Shown one piece after another: positions 1 to 8,248 of a DNA stretch of 64,000 nucleotides. Numbering within the stretch: position 1 is the stretch's first letter; every line of letters begins with the position of its first letter. Source of the DNA: Kitasatospora papulosa. Its GTDB lineage: Bacteria > Actinomycetota > Actinomycetes > Streptomycetales > Streptomycetaceae. The stretch spans positions 186,001-250,000 of the forward strand of contig NZ_JNYQ01000010.1 in the NCBI RefSeq assembly GCF_000717245.1, written 5' to 3'. Made by a program: the position numbers and the translations under genes. The notes beneath the pieces are model-generated. The model ran no database searches. It saw only the letters and a program-made list of their open reading frames with translations, and had not been told where the DNA came from.

Positions 1-1
1 C

Positions 2-106
2 GCGCCGTCCGACGCGGAGGACGCGGACGGCGGCAGCACCCCTGCCGCCGGGACCGACACCCCCGCGAAGGGCGCCGACGCCCCGGACGAGGGAACGAAG
101 GAGTAG
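2..106 (+). CDS. prcA: C-terminal tail of proteasome alpha subunit (partial, 5' end outside window)
   Basis: An open frame enters from the left edge and ends at TAG. The 34 visible residues are rich in Ala, Asp, Gly and Pro and end in GTKE. No catalytic or structural core is visible. I name it from context: pafA lies 2.5 kb downstream, and actinobacterial proteasome alpha subunits carry an acidic, low-complexity C-terminal tail of this kind. In Streptomyces a LacI/MFS pair lies between prcA and pafA, as here. Another gene with a disordered acidic tail is possible, because identity rests on neighbours and composition only. Confidence 0.6.
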   Translation, partial: APSDAEDADGGSTPAAGTDTPAKGADAPDEGTKE

Positions 107-119
107 GCGACTTCGCAGG

Positions 120-157
120 ATGCCCTCCGGACACCGCGCACGGCGTCCGGAGGGCAT
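120..157. terminator. Bidirectional terminator hairpin
   Basis: A perfect 13-bp stem (ATGCCCTCCGGAC and its complement) with a 12-nt loop lies between the stop of the proteasome gene and the stop of the convergent LacI gene. A short T-rich stretch follows on the plus strand. It probably serves both genes. Confidence 0.8.
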
Positions 158-159
158 TC

Positions 160-1188
160 TCATGCCCTGGGCGGGGGCGCGGTGGAGCCGCGTGCCACCA
201 GACGGACGGGGAGATCGCCAGGCTCCGCACGACGGCCCTCCAGGACGTCCAGAAGAGCCGTCATGCCCCGCTCGCCCACCTGTTCGGCCGGGAGGCGCAC
301 GGTGGTGAGCTCCGGTTCCACCGCCGTGGCGAGTGCCAGGTCGTCGAAGCCGGTCACGGAGATGTCGTCGGGGACCCGCAGACCCCGTCTGCGCACCGCC
401 TTGCAGGCGCCTGCGGCCAGGATGTCGTCGTCACAGACGAGGGCGGTGGGCAGGGGGCCGGGGGAGCTCAGGATCTTCTCGGCGGCCTCGCGTCCGGCGG
501 TCACGTCCAGAGGGGCGGTCACGGTGTGCAGGACGGCGCCCGGGACGCTTTCCACCGCTTCCCGCAGGGCACGGGCACGCACCGCGAAGGTCCAGGTGTC
601 CACGGCGGACGCGAGGTGCGTGAACCGGCGGTGACCGAGGCCCAGCAGATGTTCCGTCACCTGGCGCATGCCGTCGGCGATGTCGAGGTTCACGCGCGCC
701 GCCGCCCCATGGTCCTCGGGGTCGCTGTCCAGCATCACCAGCGGCAGCTCCGCGCCCCGCAGCGCGCCCAGGGCGTCCGCCGCCATGGACGAGGCGATCA
801 CCCCGTCGAGCGCCGCGCGGGCCGAGGCGAAGGGGTCCCTGGCGGGGCCGGTGCCGTCGGGGGACGGGTAGAGGACCACCCCGAAGTCGTGCTCGGCGGC
901 CACGGCCGCCGCCCCGGTGTACACGCGGGCGAAGAACTCGTTGGTCAGCGCGGGGACGACGAGCAGCGCCGTACGCGTGCGGCCCATCCGCAGGCTGCGG
1001 GCCGCGAAGTTCGGCCGGTACCCGAGTTCCCGGGCGCTGCCGCGCACCCGCTCGGCGGTCGACGTGGACACCCGTCCGCGCCATTTCCCGCCGAGCACGA
1101 GCGAGACCGTGGCCTGCGAGACACCCGCGGCCCGTGCCACGTCACGGCTGGTGGGCCGGGTCGGTGCGGGCTGCCGCGCGCTGCTCAC
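160..1188 (-). CDS. LacI-family transcriptional regulator
   Basis: This is a 342-residue repressor of the usual family length. Residues 15-34 form the N-terminal LacI helix-turn-helix (RDVARAAGVSQATVSLVLGG), followed by the hinge segment RPNFAARSLRMGRT near residue 57. The rest is a periplasmic-binding-protein-like effector domain ending in the family pattern ISVTGFDDLALA. I start at the GTG preceded by GGAGG at 7 nt, because longer versions run into the opposite-strand MFS gene. It is divergent from that MFS gene and probably represses it. Residues that would reveal the sugar or other effector cannot be read from sequence alone. Confidence in the family is very high; the ligand is unknown. 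Confidence 0.93.
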   Translation of the reverse strand: MSSARQPAPTRPTSRDVARAAGVSQATVSLVLGGKWRGRVSTSTAERVRGSARELGYRPNFAARSLRMGRTRTALLVVPALTNEFFARVYTGAAAVAAEHDFGVVLYPSPDGTGPARDPFASARAALDGVIASSMAADALGALRGAELPLVMLDSDPEDHGAAARVNLDIADGMRQVTEHLLGLGHRRFTHLASAVDTWTFAVRARALREAVESVPGAVLHTVTAPLDVTAGREAAEKILSSPGPLPTALVCDDDILAAGACKAVRRRGLRVPDDISVTGFDDLALATAVEPELTTVRLPAEQVGERGMTALLDVLEGRRAEPGDLPVRLVARGSTAPPPRA

Positions 1189-1249
1189 TCGTGCCTCCGT
1201 GCTGGTCCGGTCGGATGGGGCGGGATGGACTCCCGGGCTGCCCACATGG

Positions 1250-1276
1250 TACGTATGAGCCTCGACGTTATACGTA
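1250..1276. promoter_or_regulatory. Inverted repeat, probable LacI-type operator
   Basis: TACGTAT and ATACGTA are perfect inverted arms separated by 13 bp, in the divergent space between the LacI gene (start 1188) and the MFS gene (start 1318). The position fits an operator controlling both. The arms are wider apart than in the classic 16-18 bp LacI-family palindrome, so the bound protein is inferred. Confidence 0.45.
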
Positions 1277-1317
1277 AAACCCCGAGGTCGTGGGACCGCC
1301 GGGGGAGAGGGGCGGAC

Positions 1318-2577
1318 ATGGCCGCGGGGTACCTGGACATCCTCCGGACACGGCACGCCGCCCGGCTGCTGACGGGGACGCTGGTGGGGCGGCTGCCCAA
1401 CGGCACCGCCCACATCGCGATCGTTCTCTTCACCCGCGCGGAGGGCGGGAGCTACACACTGGCGGGCGCCCTCGCGGCGGCCTACGGCCTCGCCACGGCG
1501 GTGGGGCAGCCCCTGCTGGGCCGCGCCGTCGACCTGTACGGCCAGCCGCGCGTCCAGTTCCCGGCGGCCGTGGTCTCCGCGCTCGGCATGGCGGTGCTGG
1601 CCCTCATGGGCCTCGGGTCGCTGCCGGCCGCGTACGCCGCGGTCGTGGTGGCGGGTGTGTTCACACCGCCGCTGGAAGGCGGGCTGCGAGCGCTCTGGCC
1701 GACCGTCCTCGGCCGCGAGGACCGGGTGCACCGTGCCTACGCCATGGACGCGGTGGCCCAGGAGGTCATGTTCACCGTCGGCCCTCTCCTCGTGACGGTC
1801 CTGGTGTCGCTCTGGTCGCCTGCCGCGGCCCTCCTCGTCATCAACGCCGTAGGCGTCCTCGGCGCGCTGTCCGTCGTCCTGTCCGAGCCCTCCAGGGTTT
1901 GGCGCTCGGCGCCCCGTGAGGCGCACTGGCTGGGCGCCCTCCGCTCGCCCGGACTGCTCGCGCTGCTGGGCGCCTTCTTCTTCGTCGGGCTCGCGCTCGG
2001 CTCCATCACGGTGGCCGGTGTCGCCTACGCCGACGACCACGGCCGGGAGTCCGTGTACGGCTGGCTGATGGCCGCCCTCGGCCTCGGCGCGCTGGTCGGC
2101 GGAGCGGTGTACGGGGCGCGGCAGTGGGCCGGGGCGCCCGAGCGCAGACTGCGGGTCATCGTCGCGCTGCTGGCCCTGGGCTATCTGCCGCTGATGCTCA
2201 CCCCCGGGGTGCCCGCCATGACCGCGCTGGCGGCGCTCGCCGGGGTGTTCCTGGCCCCGGCGATCGCCTGCTCGTTCATCGTCGTGGACAGGCACGCGCC
2301 GCGGGGCACGGTGACCGAGGCGTTCTCCTGGCTCGTGACGACCTTCGGCGTCGGCGCGGCGGCCGGAACGGCGGTGGCCGGCCCGGCCGTCGAGATCGGC
2401 GGCACGGGCTGGAGTTTCGCCGTCGCGGGGGCCGGTGGAGTGGCCGCCCTGCTGGTTCTGCTGGCCACCGGAAGGGTCCTCGCAGCTCCCGGGCGTACGC
2501 CCGCGGTCGTGGCCGGTTCGGAAAATGATCGAAACGGTGCCGCCGAACCCGGTTTCAGCTCAGGCCATAAGGCGTAA
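1318..2577 (+). CDS. MFS transporter
   Basis: This is a 419-residue integral membrane protein with about twelve hydrophobic segments, typical for the major facilitator superfamily. It has an MFS-like loop after TM2 (GQPLLGRAVDLYGQPRVQ) and long Ala/Gly/Val/Leu-rich helices through to residue 395. The chosen ATG follows GGAGAGGGG. It is transcribed away from the LacI gene and stops 9 bp before pafA. The substrate is not evident. Pairing with a LacI regulator hints at a carbohydrate-responsive permease, but many such MFS proteins are drug or metabolite exporters. Confidence 0.9.
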   Translation: MAAGYLDILRTRHAARLLTGTLVGRLPNGTAHIAIVLFTRAEGGSYTLAGALAAAYGLATAVGQPLLGRAVDLYGQPRVQFPAAVVSALGMAVLALMGLGSLPAAYAAVVVAGVFTPPLEGGLRALWPTVLGREDRVHRAYAMDAVAQEVMFTVGPLLVTVLVSLWSPAAALLVINAVGVLGALSVVLSEPSRVWRSAPREAHWLGALRSPGLLALLGAFFFVGLALGSITVAGVAYADDHGRESVYGWLMAALGLGALVGGAVYGARQWAGAPERRLRVIVALLALGYLPLMLTPGVPAMTALAALAGVFLAPAIACSFIVVDRHAPRGTVTEAFSWLVTTFGVGAAAGTAVAGPAVEIGGTGWSFAVAGAGGVAALLVLLATGRVLAAPGRTPAVVAGSENDRNGAAEPGFSSGHKA

Positions 2578-2580
2578 TGT
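2552..2580 (+). promoter_or_regulatory. Candidate promoter for a leaderless pafA transcript
   Basis: GTTTCA (2552-2557), a 17-bp spacer and TAATGT (2575-2580) place a predicted start site at or next to the pafA ATG at 2587. No well-spaced Shine-Dalgarno precedes that ATG. This is inference from spacing, and the promoter would overlap the MFS stop codon. Confidence 0.35.
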
Positions 2581-2586
2581 TCAGTC

Positions 2587-3948
2587 ATGGACCGCCGCAT
2601 TTTCGGGCTGGAGAACGAGTACGGCGTCACGTGCACGTTCAGGGGACAGCGCCGACTGTCACCTGACGAAGTGGCGCGCTACCTCTTCCGCCGTGTCGTG
2701 TCATGGGGCCGCAGCAGCAATGTCTTCCTGCGGAACGGCGCCCGCCTCTACCTCGACGTGGGATCACATCCGGAATACGCAACACCGGAATGCGACAACG
2801 TGACCGAACTGGTCACCCACGACAAGGCCGGCGAGCGCATTCTCGAAGGCCTGCTCGTCGACGCAGAACGCCGCCTGCACGAGGAAGGAATCGCGGGCGA
2901 CGTCTATCTGTTCAAGAACAACACCGACTCGGCAGGAAACTCCTACGGGTGTCACGAGAACTACCTCGTGGCACGGCACGGGGAATTCTCCCGGCTCGCG
3001 GACATCCTCATTCCCTTCCTCGTCACCCGTCAGCTCATCTGCGGAGCCGGCAAGGTGCTGCAGACACCGCGCGGTGCCGTCTTCTGCGTGAGCCAGCGGG
3101 CCGAGCACATCTGGGAGGGCGTCAGTTCCGCGACGACGCGCTCCCGCCCGATCATCAACACCCGGGACGAGCCGCACGCCGACGCCGAGCGGTACCGCCG
3201 CCTCCACGTCATCGTCGGCGACTCCAACATGTCCGAGACGACCATGCTCCTCAAGGTCGGCGCCACCGACCTGGTGCTGCGCATGATCGAGGCGGGCACG
3301 GTGATGCGCGACCTGACCCTGGAGAACCCGATCCGGGCCATCCGGGAGGTCAGCCACGACACCACGGGACAGCGCAAGGTGCGCCTGGCCAGCGGCCGGG
3401 AGGCGTCGGCCATCGAGGTCCAGCGCGAGTACTACGAGAAGGCCGTCGACTTCGTCGAGCGCCGGGGTATCCGCACCGGCACCGTCGACCAGGTCCTCGA
3501 GCTGTGGGGCCGCACGCTGGACGCCATCGAGGCGGAGGACCTCGACCGGATCGGCACCGAGATCGACTGGGTCATGAAGTACAAGCTCATCGAGCGGTAC
3601 CGGGCGAAGCACAACATGACGATGTCGAACCCGAGGGTCGCTCAGATAGACCTCGCCTACCACGACATCCACCGCAGGCGCGGGCTCTACTACCTCCTGG
3701 AGCGCAAGGGGCAGGCCGCGCGCATCTGCAACGACCTGAAGATCTTCGAGGGCAAGTCCGTGCCCCCGCAGACCACCAGGGCACGGCTGCGCGGCGACTT
3801 CATCCGCCGGGCCCAGGAACAGCGGCGGGACTTCACCGTCGACTGGGTGCACCTGAAGCTCAACGACCAGGCGCAGCGCACCGTGCTGTGCAAGGACCCT
3901 TTCCGTTCCGTCGACGACCGGGTGGAGAAGCTCATCGCGGGCATGTGA
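2587..3948 (+). CDS. pafA: Pup--protein ligase PafA
   Basis: PafA attaches the C-terminal glutamate of the prokaryotic ubiquitin-like protein Pup to lysines of target proteins, using ATP, so that they are unfolded and degraded by the Mpa/ARC-proteasome. At 453 residues it is the family's normal length. The N-terminus RIFGLENEYGVTCTF has the conserved metal/ATP-binding glutamates (Glu9, Glu11). LYLDVGSHPEYATPECDN contains Asp57, the position of the catalytic base. The fold is related to glutamine synthetase. It lies 2.5 kb from the putative prcA end and upstream of pafB and pafC, the expected actinobacterial neighbourhood. Nothing suggests inactivation. Confidence 0.98.
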   Translation: MDRRIFGLENEYGVTCTFRGQRRLSPDEVARYLFRRVVSWGRSSNVFLRNGARLYLDVGSHPEYATPECDNVTELVTHDKAGERILEGLLVDAERRLHEEGIAGDVYLFKNNTDSAGNSYGCHENYLVARHGEFSRLADILIPFLVTRQLICGAGKVLQTPRGAVFCVSQRAEHIWEGVSSATTRSRPIINTRDEPHADAERYRRLHVIVGDSNMSETTMLLKVGATDLVLRMIEAGTVMRDLTLENPIRAIREVSHDTTGQRKVRLASGREASAIEVQREYYEKAVDFVERRGIRTGTVDQVLELWGRTLDAIEAEDLDRIGTEIDWVMKYKLIERYRAKHNMTMSNPRVAQIDLAYHDIHRRRGLYYLLERKGQAARICNDLKIFEGKSVPPQTTRARLRGDFIRRAQEQRRDFTVDWVHLKLNDQAQRTVLCKDPFRSVDDRVEKLIAGM

Positions 3949-3981
3949 TCCGGGACCGGAATGTCCCTCCCGAATGCGACC

Positions 3982-4010
3982 GGGCCCCGTACGTTCCTCG
4001 TACGGGGCCC
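3982..4010. terminator. Terminator hairpin after pafA
   Basis: GGGCCCCGTACG and its exact complement enclose a 5-nt loop, 34 bp after the pafA stop. This is a strong GC stem lying before the FKBP lipoprotein gene. Confidence 0.75.
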
Positions 4011-4068
4011 TTCGCTCGGCCTAGAGTGTCGGGGACCGTTCACGTGCCGTCTGAGATCTGAGGAACCA

Positions 4069-5004
4069 GTGCGCCGACTTGCCGGCCTTCTCGTCGTCCC
4101 CCTTCTGCTGCTGTCCACGGCTGCATGCGGCGATGACAAGGCCTCCGACTCCGCCTCGACCGAGAAGGGCTTCCCCGCGATCACCGCGGGCGCGAAGTTC
4201 GGCGAGAAGCCCACTCTGGCGAAGGGTGAGGGCGATCCCCCCAAGGAGCTGAAGACCGACGTCATCAGTGAGGGTGACGGCGCGAAGCTCAAGAACGGCG
4301 ACGCGATCCAGGTCAACTACCTCGGGCAGGCGTGGGACTCCACCAAGCCGTTCGACAACAGCTTCGACCGCAAGCAGCCGTTCGATCTGACGCTCGGCGC
4401 GGGCATGGTCATCCAGGGCTGGGACAAGGGACTCGTCGGCAAGAAGGTCGGCAGCCGCGTCGAACTGGTCATCCCGCCGGATCTCGGCTACGGCGAGCAG
4501 GGCCAGGGCGACATCAAGCCCAACGCCACCCTCGTCTTCGTCGTCGACATCGTGAAGGCCACACAGATCCCGGCGTCCGCCGAGGGATCCGAGGTGGCCC
4601 AGGACAACATCGACCTGCCCAAGGTCGGCACGAAGACCGACGGCAAGGCCCCCACGGTCACGATCCCCAAGAGCGACCCGCCGAAGAAGCTGGTCTCCAA
4701 CTACATCCTGGAGTCCAAGGGCGAGGTCATCAAGGAGACCGACAGCGTCGTCGTGAACTACGTCGGTCTGCTCTGGAAGGACAGCAAGGCCTTCGACAGC
4801 ACCTACCAGACCGGCAAGACGCAGACCTTCCCGCTCGCCCAGGTCACCCTGAAGGGCCTCAAGAACGGACTGGTCGGCAAGAAGGTCGGCAGCCGCGTGC
4901 TGCTCGTCATCCCGCCGGACCAGGCCTTCGGCAACGAGGCGCAGCAGTCCATCCCCGCCAAGTCCACCCTCGTGTTCGCCGTGGACCTTCTGGCGAAGAT
5001 GTAA
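4069..5004 (+). CDS. Lipoprotein with two FKBP peptidyl-prolyl isomerase domains
   Basis: This is a 311-residue exported isomerase predicted to catalyse proline cis-trans isomerisation during folding outside the membrane. The signal peptide is VRRLAGLLVVPLLLLSTAAC, with a lipobox and Cys20 as the likely acylated residue. Two FKBP folds follow at about residues 75-165 and 224-311. Domain 1 keeps VNYLGQAWD, FDNSF, VIQGWDKGLVGKKVGSR and IPPDLGYG. Domain 2 keeps the scaffold but has LKGLKNGL in place of the VI.GW pocket tryptophan motif, so it may be catalytically weak and act as a chaperone or binding module. The GTG start follows GAGGA and leaves an intact signal peptide. A single-domain FKBP gene follows 43 bp later. 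Confidence 0.92.
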   Translation: MRRLAGLLVVPLLLLSTAACGDDKASDSASTEKGFPAITAGAKFGEKPTLAKGEGDPPKELKTDVISEGDGAKLKNGDAIQVNYLGQAWDSTKPFDNSFDRKQPFDLTLGAGMVIQGWDKGLVGKKVGSRVELVIPPDLGYGEQGQGDIKPNATLVFVVDIVKATQIPASAEGSEVAQDNIDLPKVGTKTDGKAPTVTIPKSDPPKKLVSNYILESKGEVIKETDSVVVNYVGLLWKDSKAFDSTYQTGKTQTFPLAQVTLKGLKNGLVGKKVGSRVLLVIPPDQAFGNEAQQSIPAKSTLVFAVDLLAKM

Positions 5005-5047
5005 GACTGTCCCGGTTACGCAGTTCATCAGTAAGAGGAGCAGCTCA

Positions 5048-5422
5048 GTGAGCATCGACAAGCCCGAGATCGACTTCCCGGGTGGCGAGCCGCCGGCCGA
5101 CCTGGAGATCAAGGAAATCTGGGAGGGCGACGGACCGGTGGCCCAGGCGGGACAGACCGTCTCCGTGCACTACGTCGGTGTCGCCTTCTCCACCGGCGAG
5201 GAGTTCGACGCCTCCTGGAACCGCGGCACCCCGCTGCAGTTCCAGCTCGGTGCCGGCCAGGTCATCGCCGGCTGGGACAAGGGCGTCCAGGGCATGAAGG
5301 TCGGCGGCCGTCGCCAGCTGACCATCCCCGCGCACCTCGCCTACGGCGACCGCGGCGCGGGCGGCGGCGCGATCGCCCCCGGCGAGACGCTGATCTTCGT
5401 CTGCGACCTCGTCGGCGTCTGA
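5048..5422 (+). CDS. FKBP-type peptidyl-prolyl isomerase (single domain, cytoplasmic)
   Basis: This is a 124-residue FKBP12-like isomerase without a signal peptide. Conserved pocket elements are VHYVGVAFSTGEEFDASW, VIAGWDKGVQGMKVGGRR, IPAHLAYGDRGAG and LIFVCDLVGV. The GTG start follows AGGAG at 8 nt. It is the second gene of a probable two-gene unit with the lipoprotein FKBP, pairing an intracellular and an extracellular isomerase. A strong terminator follows. Family assignment is secure; specific clients are unknown. Confidence 0.95.
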   Translation: MSIDKPEIDFPGGEPPADLEIKEIWEGDGPVAQAGQTVSVHYVGVAFSTGEEFDASWNRGTPLQFQLGAGQVIAGWDKGVQGMKVGGRRQLTIPAHLAYGDRGAGGGAIAPGETLIFVCDLVGV

Positions 5423-5438
5423 TCGGTCGGTCGACAGC

Positions 5439-5478
5439 AGCCAGGGCCCGTGCCGCAAGGTACGGGCCCTGGCTTTTT
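5439..5478 (+). terminator. Rho-independent terminator
   Basis: AGCCAGGGCCCGTGCC pairs with GGTACGGGCCCTGGCT around a GCAA loop, with one mismatch, followed by a T tract. It ends the FKBP unit before pafB. Confidence 0.9.
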
Positions 5479-5561
5479 CCCTGGCTTCGGCCCTCGCTTT
5501 GGCCCGGACACCCCGGGGCGGTACGGTCGACGGTCGGAGAGCACGTCGAGAAAGGGCGTCG

Positions 5562-6515
5562 ATGGCGATTGCCAAGGCCGAACGGCTGATGAACCTGGCA
5601 CTGTGTCTGCTGGGTACCCGGCGTCCGCTCAGCAAGCGTGAACTCCGCGGGTCCATCGAGGCCTACCTGGAGGCGGGCAACGACGACTCCTTCAACCGGA
5701 TGTTCGAGCGCGACAAGGACGATCTGCGCGAACTCGGCCTGATCATCGAGACCGTCGAGAACCTGGACGGCGACACGGGGTACCTCGCCCGCCGTGACAG
5801 CAACCGGCTGCCTCCCATCACCCTGGACGCGGAGGAGGCCGCGGCCCTCGGGCTCGCCGCCAAGGTCTGGCAGCAGGCACGCCTGGCCGGTGCCGCGAGC
5901 GGTGCCCTGCAGAAGCTGCGTGCGGCGGGCATGCCCGAGGCCGAGGACACCTACGAGCCGCACAGCGCGCTCGAACCGCGCATCCCCGTGCACGAAGCCG
6001 CGTTCGAGCCGCTGATGCTCGCCTGCCGGGACCGCCGGCCGGTCACCTTCGACTACCGCAAGGGCAACGCCGCCCGCCCCGAACAGCGCCAGGTCGAGCC
6101 CTGGACCCTCGAATGCTGGCGCGGCCACTGGTACCTGGCCGGCTGGGACCGGGACAGGGGCGCCGAGCGGGTGTTCCGGCTGTCCCGCATCGCTGGCCGG
6201 GTCCGCTCCCGCGCCGGAGCGTTCACAGCCCGTGTCCCCGACGTCGTCACCGTCCGCGAGACCGTGGAGAGCTGGGCCGGCGAGACCGCCACCCGGACCG
6301 CCCGCATCCGGCTGCGCACCGGCTCCGGCTACCCGCTGCGCTCCCGCGCGACGTCCGTACGGGAACTCGGCGACGGCTGGGACGAGTTGGAGATCCCGTA
6401 CGGGCACGGGCTGGACGCCTGGCTCGTGGAGTTCGGACCCGACGTGATCGTGAGCGAGCCCGCCGATCTGCGGGCCGACGTGATGGACCGGCTGCGCGCC
6501 GTGGCCAAGGACTGA
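5562..6515 (+). CDS. pafB: WYL-domain transcriptional regulator PafB
   Basis: This is a 317-residue regulator with a winged helix-turn-helix over about the first 80 residues and a WYL domain near residues 150-235, including PVTFDYRKG and the diagnostic GHWYLAGWD. In mycobacteria PafB and PafC form the activator of the LexA/RecA-independent DNA damage response, with the WYL domain as the probable ligand sensor. The ATG at 5562 follows AAAGGG; an upstream in-frame extension reads as non-conserved basic sequence. pafC starts 14 bp after the stop, so the two are co-expressed. Confidence 0.93.
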   Translation: MAIAKAERLMNLALCLLGTRRPLSKRELRGSIEAYLEAGNDDSFNRMFERDKDDLRELGLIIETVENLDGDTGYLARRDSNRLPPITLDAEEAAALGLAAKVWQQARLAGAASGALQKLRAAGMPEAEDTYEPHSALEPRIPVHEAAFEPLMLACRDRRPVTFDYRKGNAARPEQRQVEPWTLECWRGHWYLAGWDRDRGAERVFRLSRIAGRVRSRAGAFTARVPDVVTVRETVESWAGETATRTARIRLRTGSGYPLRSRATSVRELGDGWDELEIPYGHGLDAWLVEFGPDVIVSEPADLRADVMDRLRAVAKD

Positions 6516-6529
6516 GGGGACCCGTACTC

Positions 6530-7486
6530 GTGGCCACGAACGCGATCGACCAGACCCGCCGGATGCTCTCCCTCGTCACCTACCTGCGCGAGCGCCCCGG
6601 CGCACACGTGCAGGACGTGGCCCGGGCCTTCGGGATCACCGAGGACGAGCTGATCTCCGACCTCGACGTCCTGCCCATGTGCGGGACCAGCTTCCGCGGC
6701 GGCGACCTGCTGGACATCGACACCGACGGGGACCGGATCTGGTGGCACAACCCCGACGACGTCGCCGAGCCGCTCCGGCTGGCCGCCGACGAGGCGACGG
6801 CCCTGCTCGTCGCCGCCCGCGCGGTCGCCACCCTCCCCGGCCTGCGGGAGGGCGACCGGCAGGCGCTGGTCCGGGCGACCGCGAAGCTGGAGACGGCGGC
6901 CGGTGAGGTGGGGGCGGCCAGCTCACGGCTCTCGGTCACCTTCGAGTCCGAGGGCGGCGTCTTCGCCGACGTGGACCGGGCGATCTCCGAGCGGCGCCGC
7001 CTCTGGCTGCGCTACTACTCCCCCGCCCGTGACGAGCTCACCGAGCGCGAGGTGGATCCGATCAGGCTGTTCGCGGTCGGCCACACCTACATGGAGGGCT
7101 GGTGCCGGCTCACCGAGGCCCGGCGTACGTTCCGGCTCGACCGCGTCGCCGAGATCAGGCTTCTCGACGCCCCGTCGGCTCCGCCCGAGCTGGAGCTGCG
7201 GGACCTCTCCGAGGGACTGGTGCAGCCCGCCGCCGAGGATCCGGAGGTCGTGATCGAGGTCGGCCCCGGCGGCCGGTGGGTCGCCGAGTACTACCCGCAC
7301 GACAGCGCCGAGGAACTGCCCGACGGCGGTCTGCGGATCACCCTCCGCACCCCCGACCCCGCCTCCCTGCGCAGGCTCGCCCTGCGGCTGGGCGGCGAAG
7401 GACGCATCACCTCGCCCCCGGACCTGGCCGAGAGCGCCAGACTGGCGGCACGTGAGGCGCTGGCCGCCTACGACTCCGCGCTCTGA
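6530..7486 (+). CDS. pafC: WYL-domain transcriptional regulator PafC
   Basis: This is a 318-residue partner of PafB. The N-terminal HTH region (RRMLSLVTYLRERPGAHVQD) is followed by a central spacer and a WYL-type domain at about residues 150-225. In it the WYL positions are occupied by HTYMEGWCRL with the basic track RRTFRLDRV. The C-terminal WCX-like segment reaches residue 315. The GTG start at 6530 follows GAGGGGA at 9 nt. Apparent longer versions overlap pafB in another frame and have no support. It probably works as a PafBC heterodimer in DNA-damage gene activation. Confidence 0.92.
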   Translation: MATNAIDQTRRMLSLVTYLRERPGAHVQDVARAFGITEDELISDLDVLPMCGTSFRGGDLLDIDTDGDRIWWHNPDDVAEPLRLAADEATALLVAARAVATLPGLREGDRQALVRATAKLETAAGEVGAASSRLSVTFESEGGVFADVDRAISERRRLWLRYYSPARDELTEREVDPIRLFAVGHTYMEGWCRLTEARRTFRLDRVAEIRLLDAPSAPPELELRDLSEGLVQPAAEDPEVVIEVGPGGRWVAEYYPHDSAEELPDGGLRITLRTPDPASLRRLALRLGGEGRITSPPDLAESARLAAREALAAYDSAL

Positions 7487-7523
7487 GGGGCCCGGACCGG
7501 TGGACCGAGGAGACGAAGGTCGT

Positions 7524-7793
7524 ATGACTGCGATATCGAGCACACCGGGCGGGCCGGTCACGGTGCCCGGCACCGTACGCTTCCGGGCCGCGTGCCCGGA
7601 CTGCCGTGAGCGGTTCGAGCTCGCGGCAGGAGCGCTGCGGCTGGCGATAGGGGCCAGCCGCCGCACCACCTTCTACTCCTTCACCTGCCCCGAGTGCGGA
7701 ACCGCGGTCCGCAAGCCGGCCGGGGAGCGCATCATCGAGCTCCTCAGCGGCGGCGGCGTGCGGACGCTGCGCCTGCACAGCGCCCTGCGGTGA
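7524..7793 (+). CDS. Small zinc-ribbon-like protein of unknown function
   Basis: This is an 89-residue protein with two CxxC-type knuckles (CPDCRERF at about 25-32 and CPECGTAV near 60), which suggests a zinc ribbon. It has no signal peptide or membrane segment. The ATG follows GAAGG. It lies between pafC and a one-helix membrane protein, upstream of the Tat genes, all in one direction, so it is probably part of the same transcription unit. The function is not recognised. A nucleic-acid-binding or small regulatory role is possible but unsupported. Confidence 0.75.
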   Translation: MTAISSTPGGPVTVPGTVRFRAACPDCRERFELAAGALRLAIGASRRTTFYSFTCPECGTAVRKPAGERIIELLSGGGVRTLRLHSALR

Positions 7794-7836
7794 CGAGACA
7801 CGTCCTGCGGTAACGAGAAACGTCGAGGAACCGTCC

Positions 7837-8034
7837 ATGTTCTGGCCCATGCTCGCCATCGCCCTGGGATTCGCCGGCCTGGCCGTGCTCGGTGTCCTGG
7901 CCGTCAAGGTCTTCGTCGAGGCACAGCGACTCGCCGGGCAGGTCGCCGCCACCACCCAGCGGATCAACCGAGCGGCGGAGGATCTCGAACGAGCGGCCAC
8001 CACCCTCGCCGACACCGGAGAAGCGCTTCGATAG
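7837..8034 (+). CDS. Small membrane protein with one N-terminal helix and a coiled-coil tail
   Basis: This is a 65-residue protein. Residues 4-28 are a hydrophobic helix (MLAIALGFAGLAVLGVLAVKV). The remainder is amphipathic, with Ala/Arg/Glu heptads typical of a short coiled coil facing the cytoplasm. It resembles DUF948-like small membrane proteins, but that match is only by eye. It lies between the zinc-ribbon gene and tatA, transcribed in the same direction. Function unknown. Confidence 0.65.
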   Translation: MFWPMLAIALGFAGLAVLGVLAVKVFVEAQRLAGQVAATTQRINRAAEDLERAATTLADTGEALR

Positions 8035-8130
8035 CAGAGCGCGGCCTCCTGATTCACCGTTTCGGGGGGTACGCTGCTGGAGCGGCCCAGGCAGGGAGGT
8101 GTGGGCCGCAAGCGGGAGTACGCACAGGCA

Positions 8131-8161
8131 TTGCCCGGCGTTTACCCCTGCGGGTTACGAT
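8131..8161 (+). promoter_or_regulatory. Candidate tatA promoter
   Basis: TTGCCC (8131-8136) and TACGAT (8156-8161) with a 19-bp spacer lie in the 214-bp gap upstream of tatA. The spacer is slightly long for a vegetative sigma promoter, so support is moderate. Confidence 0.35.
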
Positions 8162-8248
8162 CGCTGCCAGCGCGAAGGTCGGACATCTGTCCGGTCGAAC
8201 GGGTAGCGAGCCCACCCTCCAGACGCCTCAGTGAGAAGGAAGTCGCAC

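Noticed and set aside
160..2295. A 711-residue minus-strand frame covering both the LacI and MFS genes
   Set aside because: Only the LacI part (ending upstream at 1188) is conserved; the rest is low-complexity reverse-strand sequence of the MFS gene, and a GGAGG-GTG start fits at 1188.
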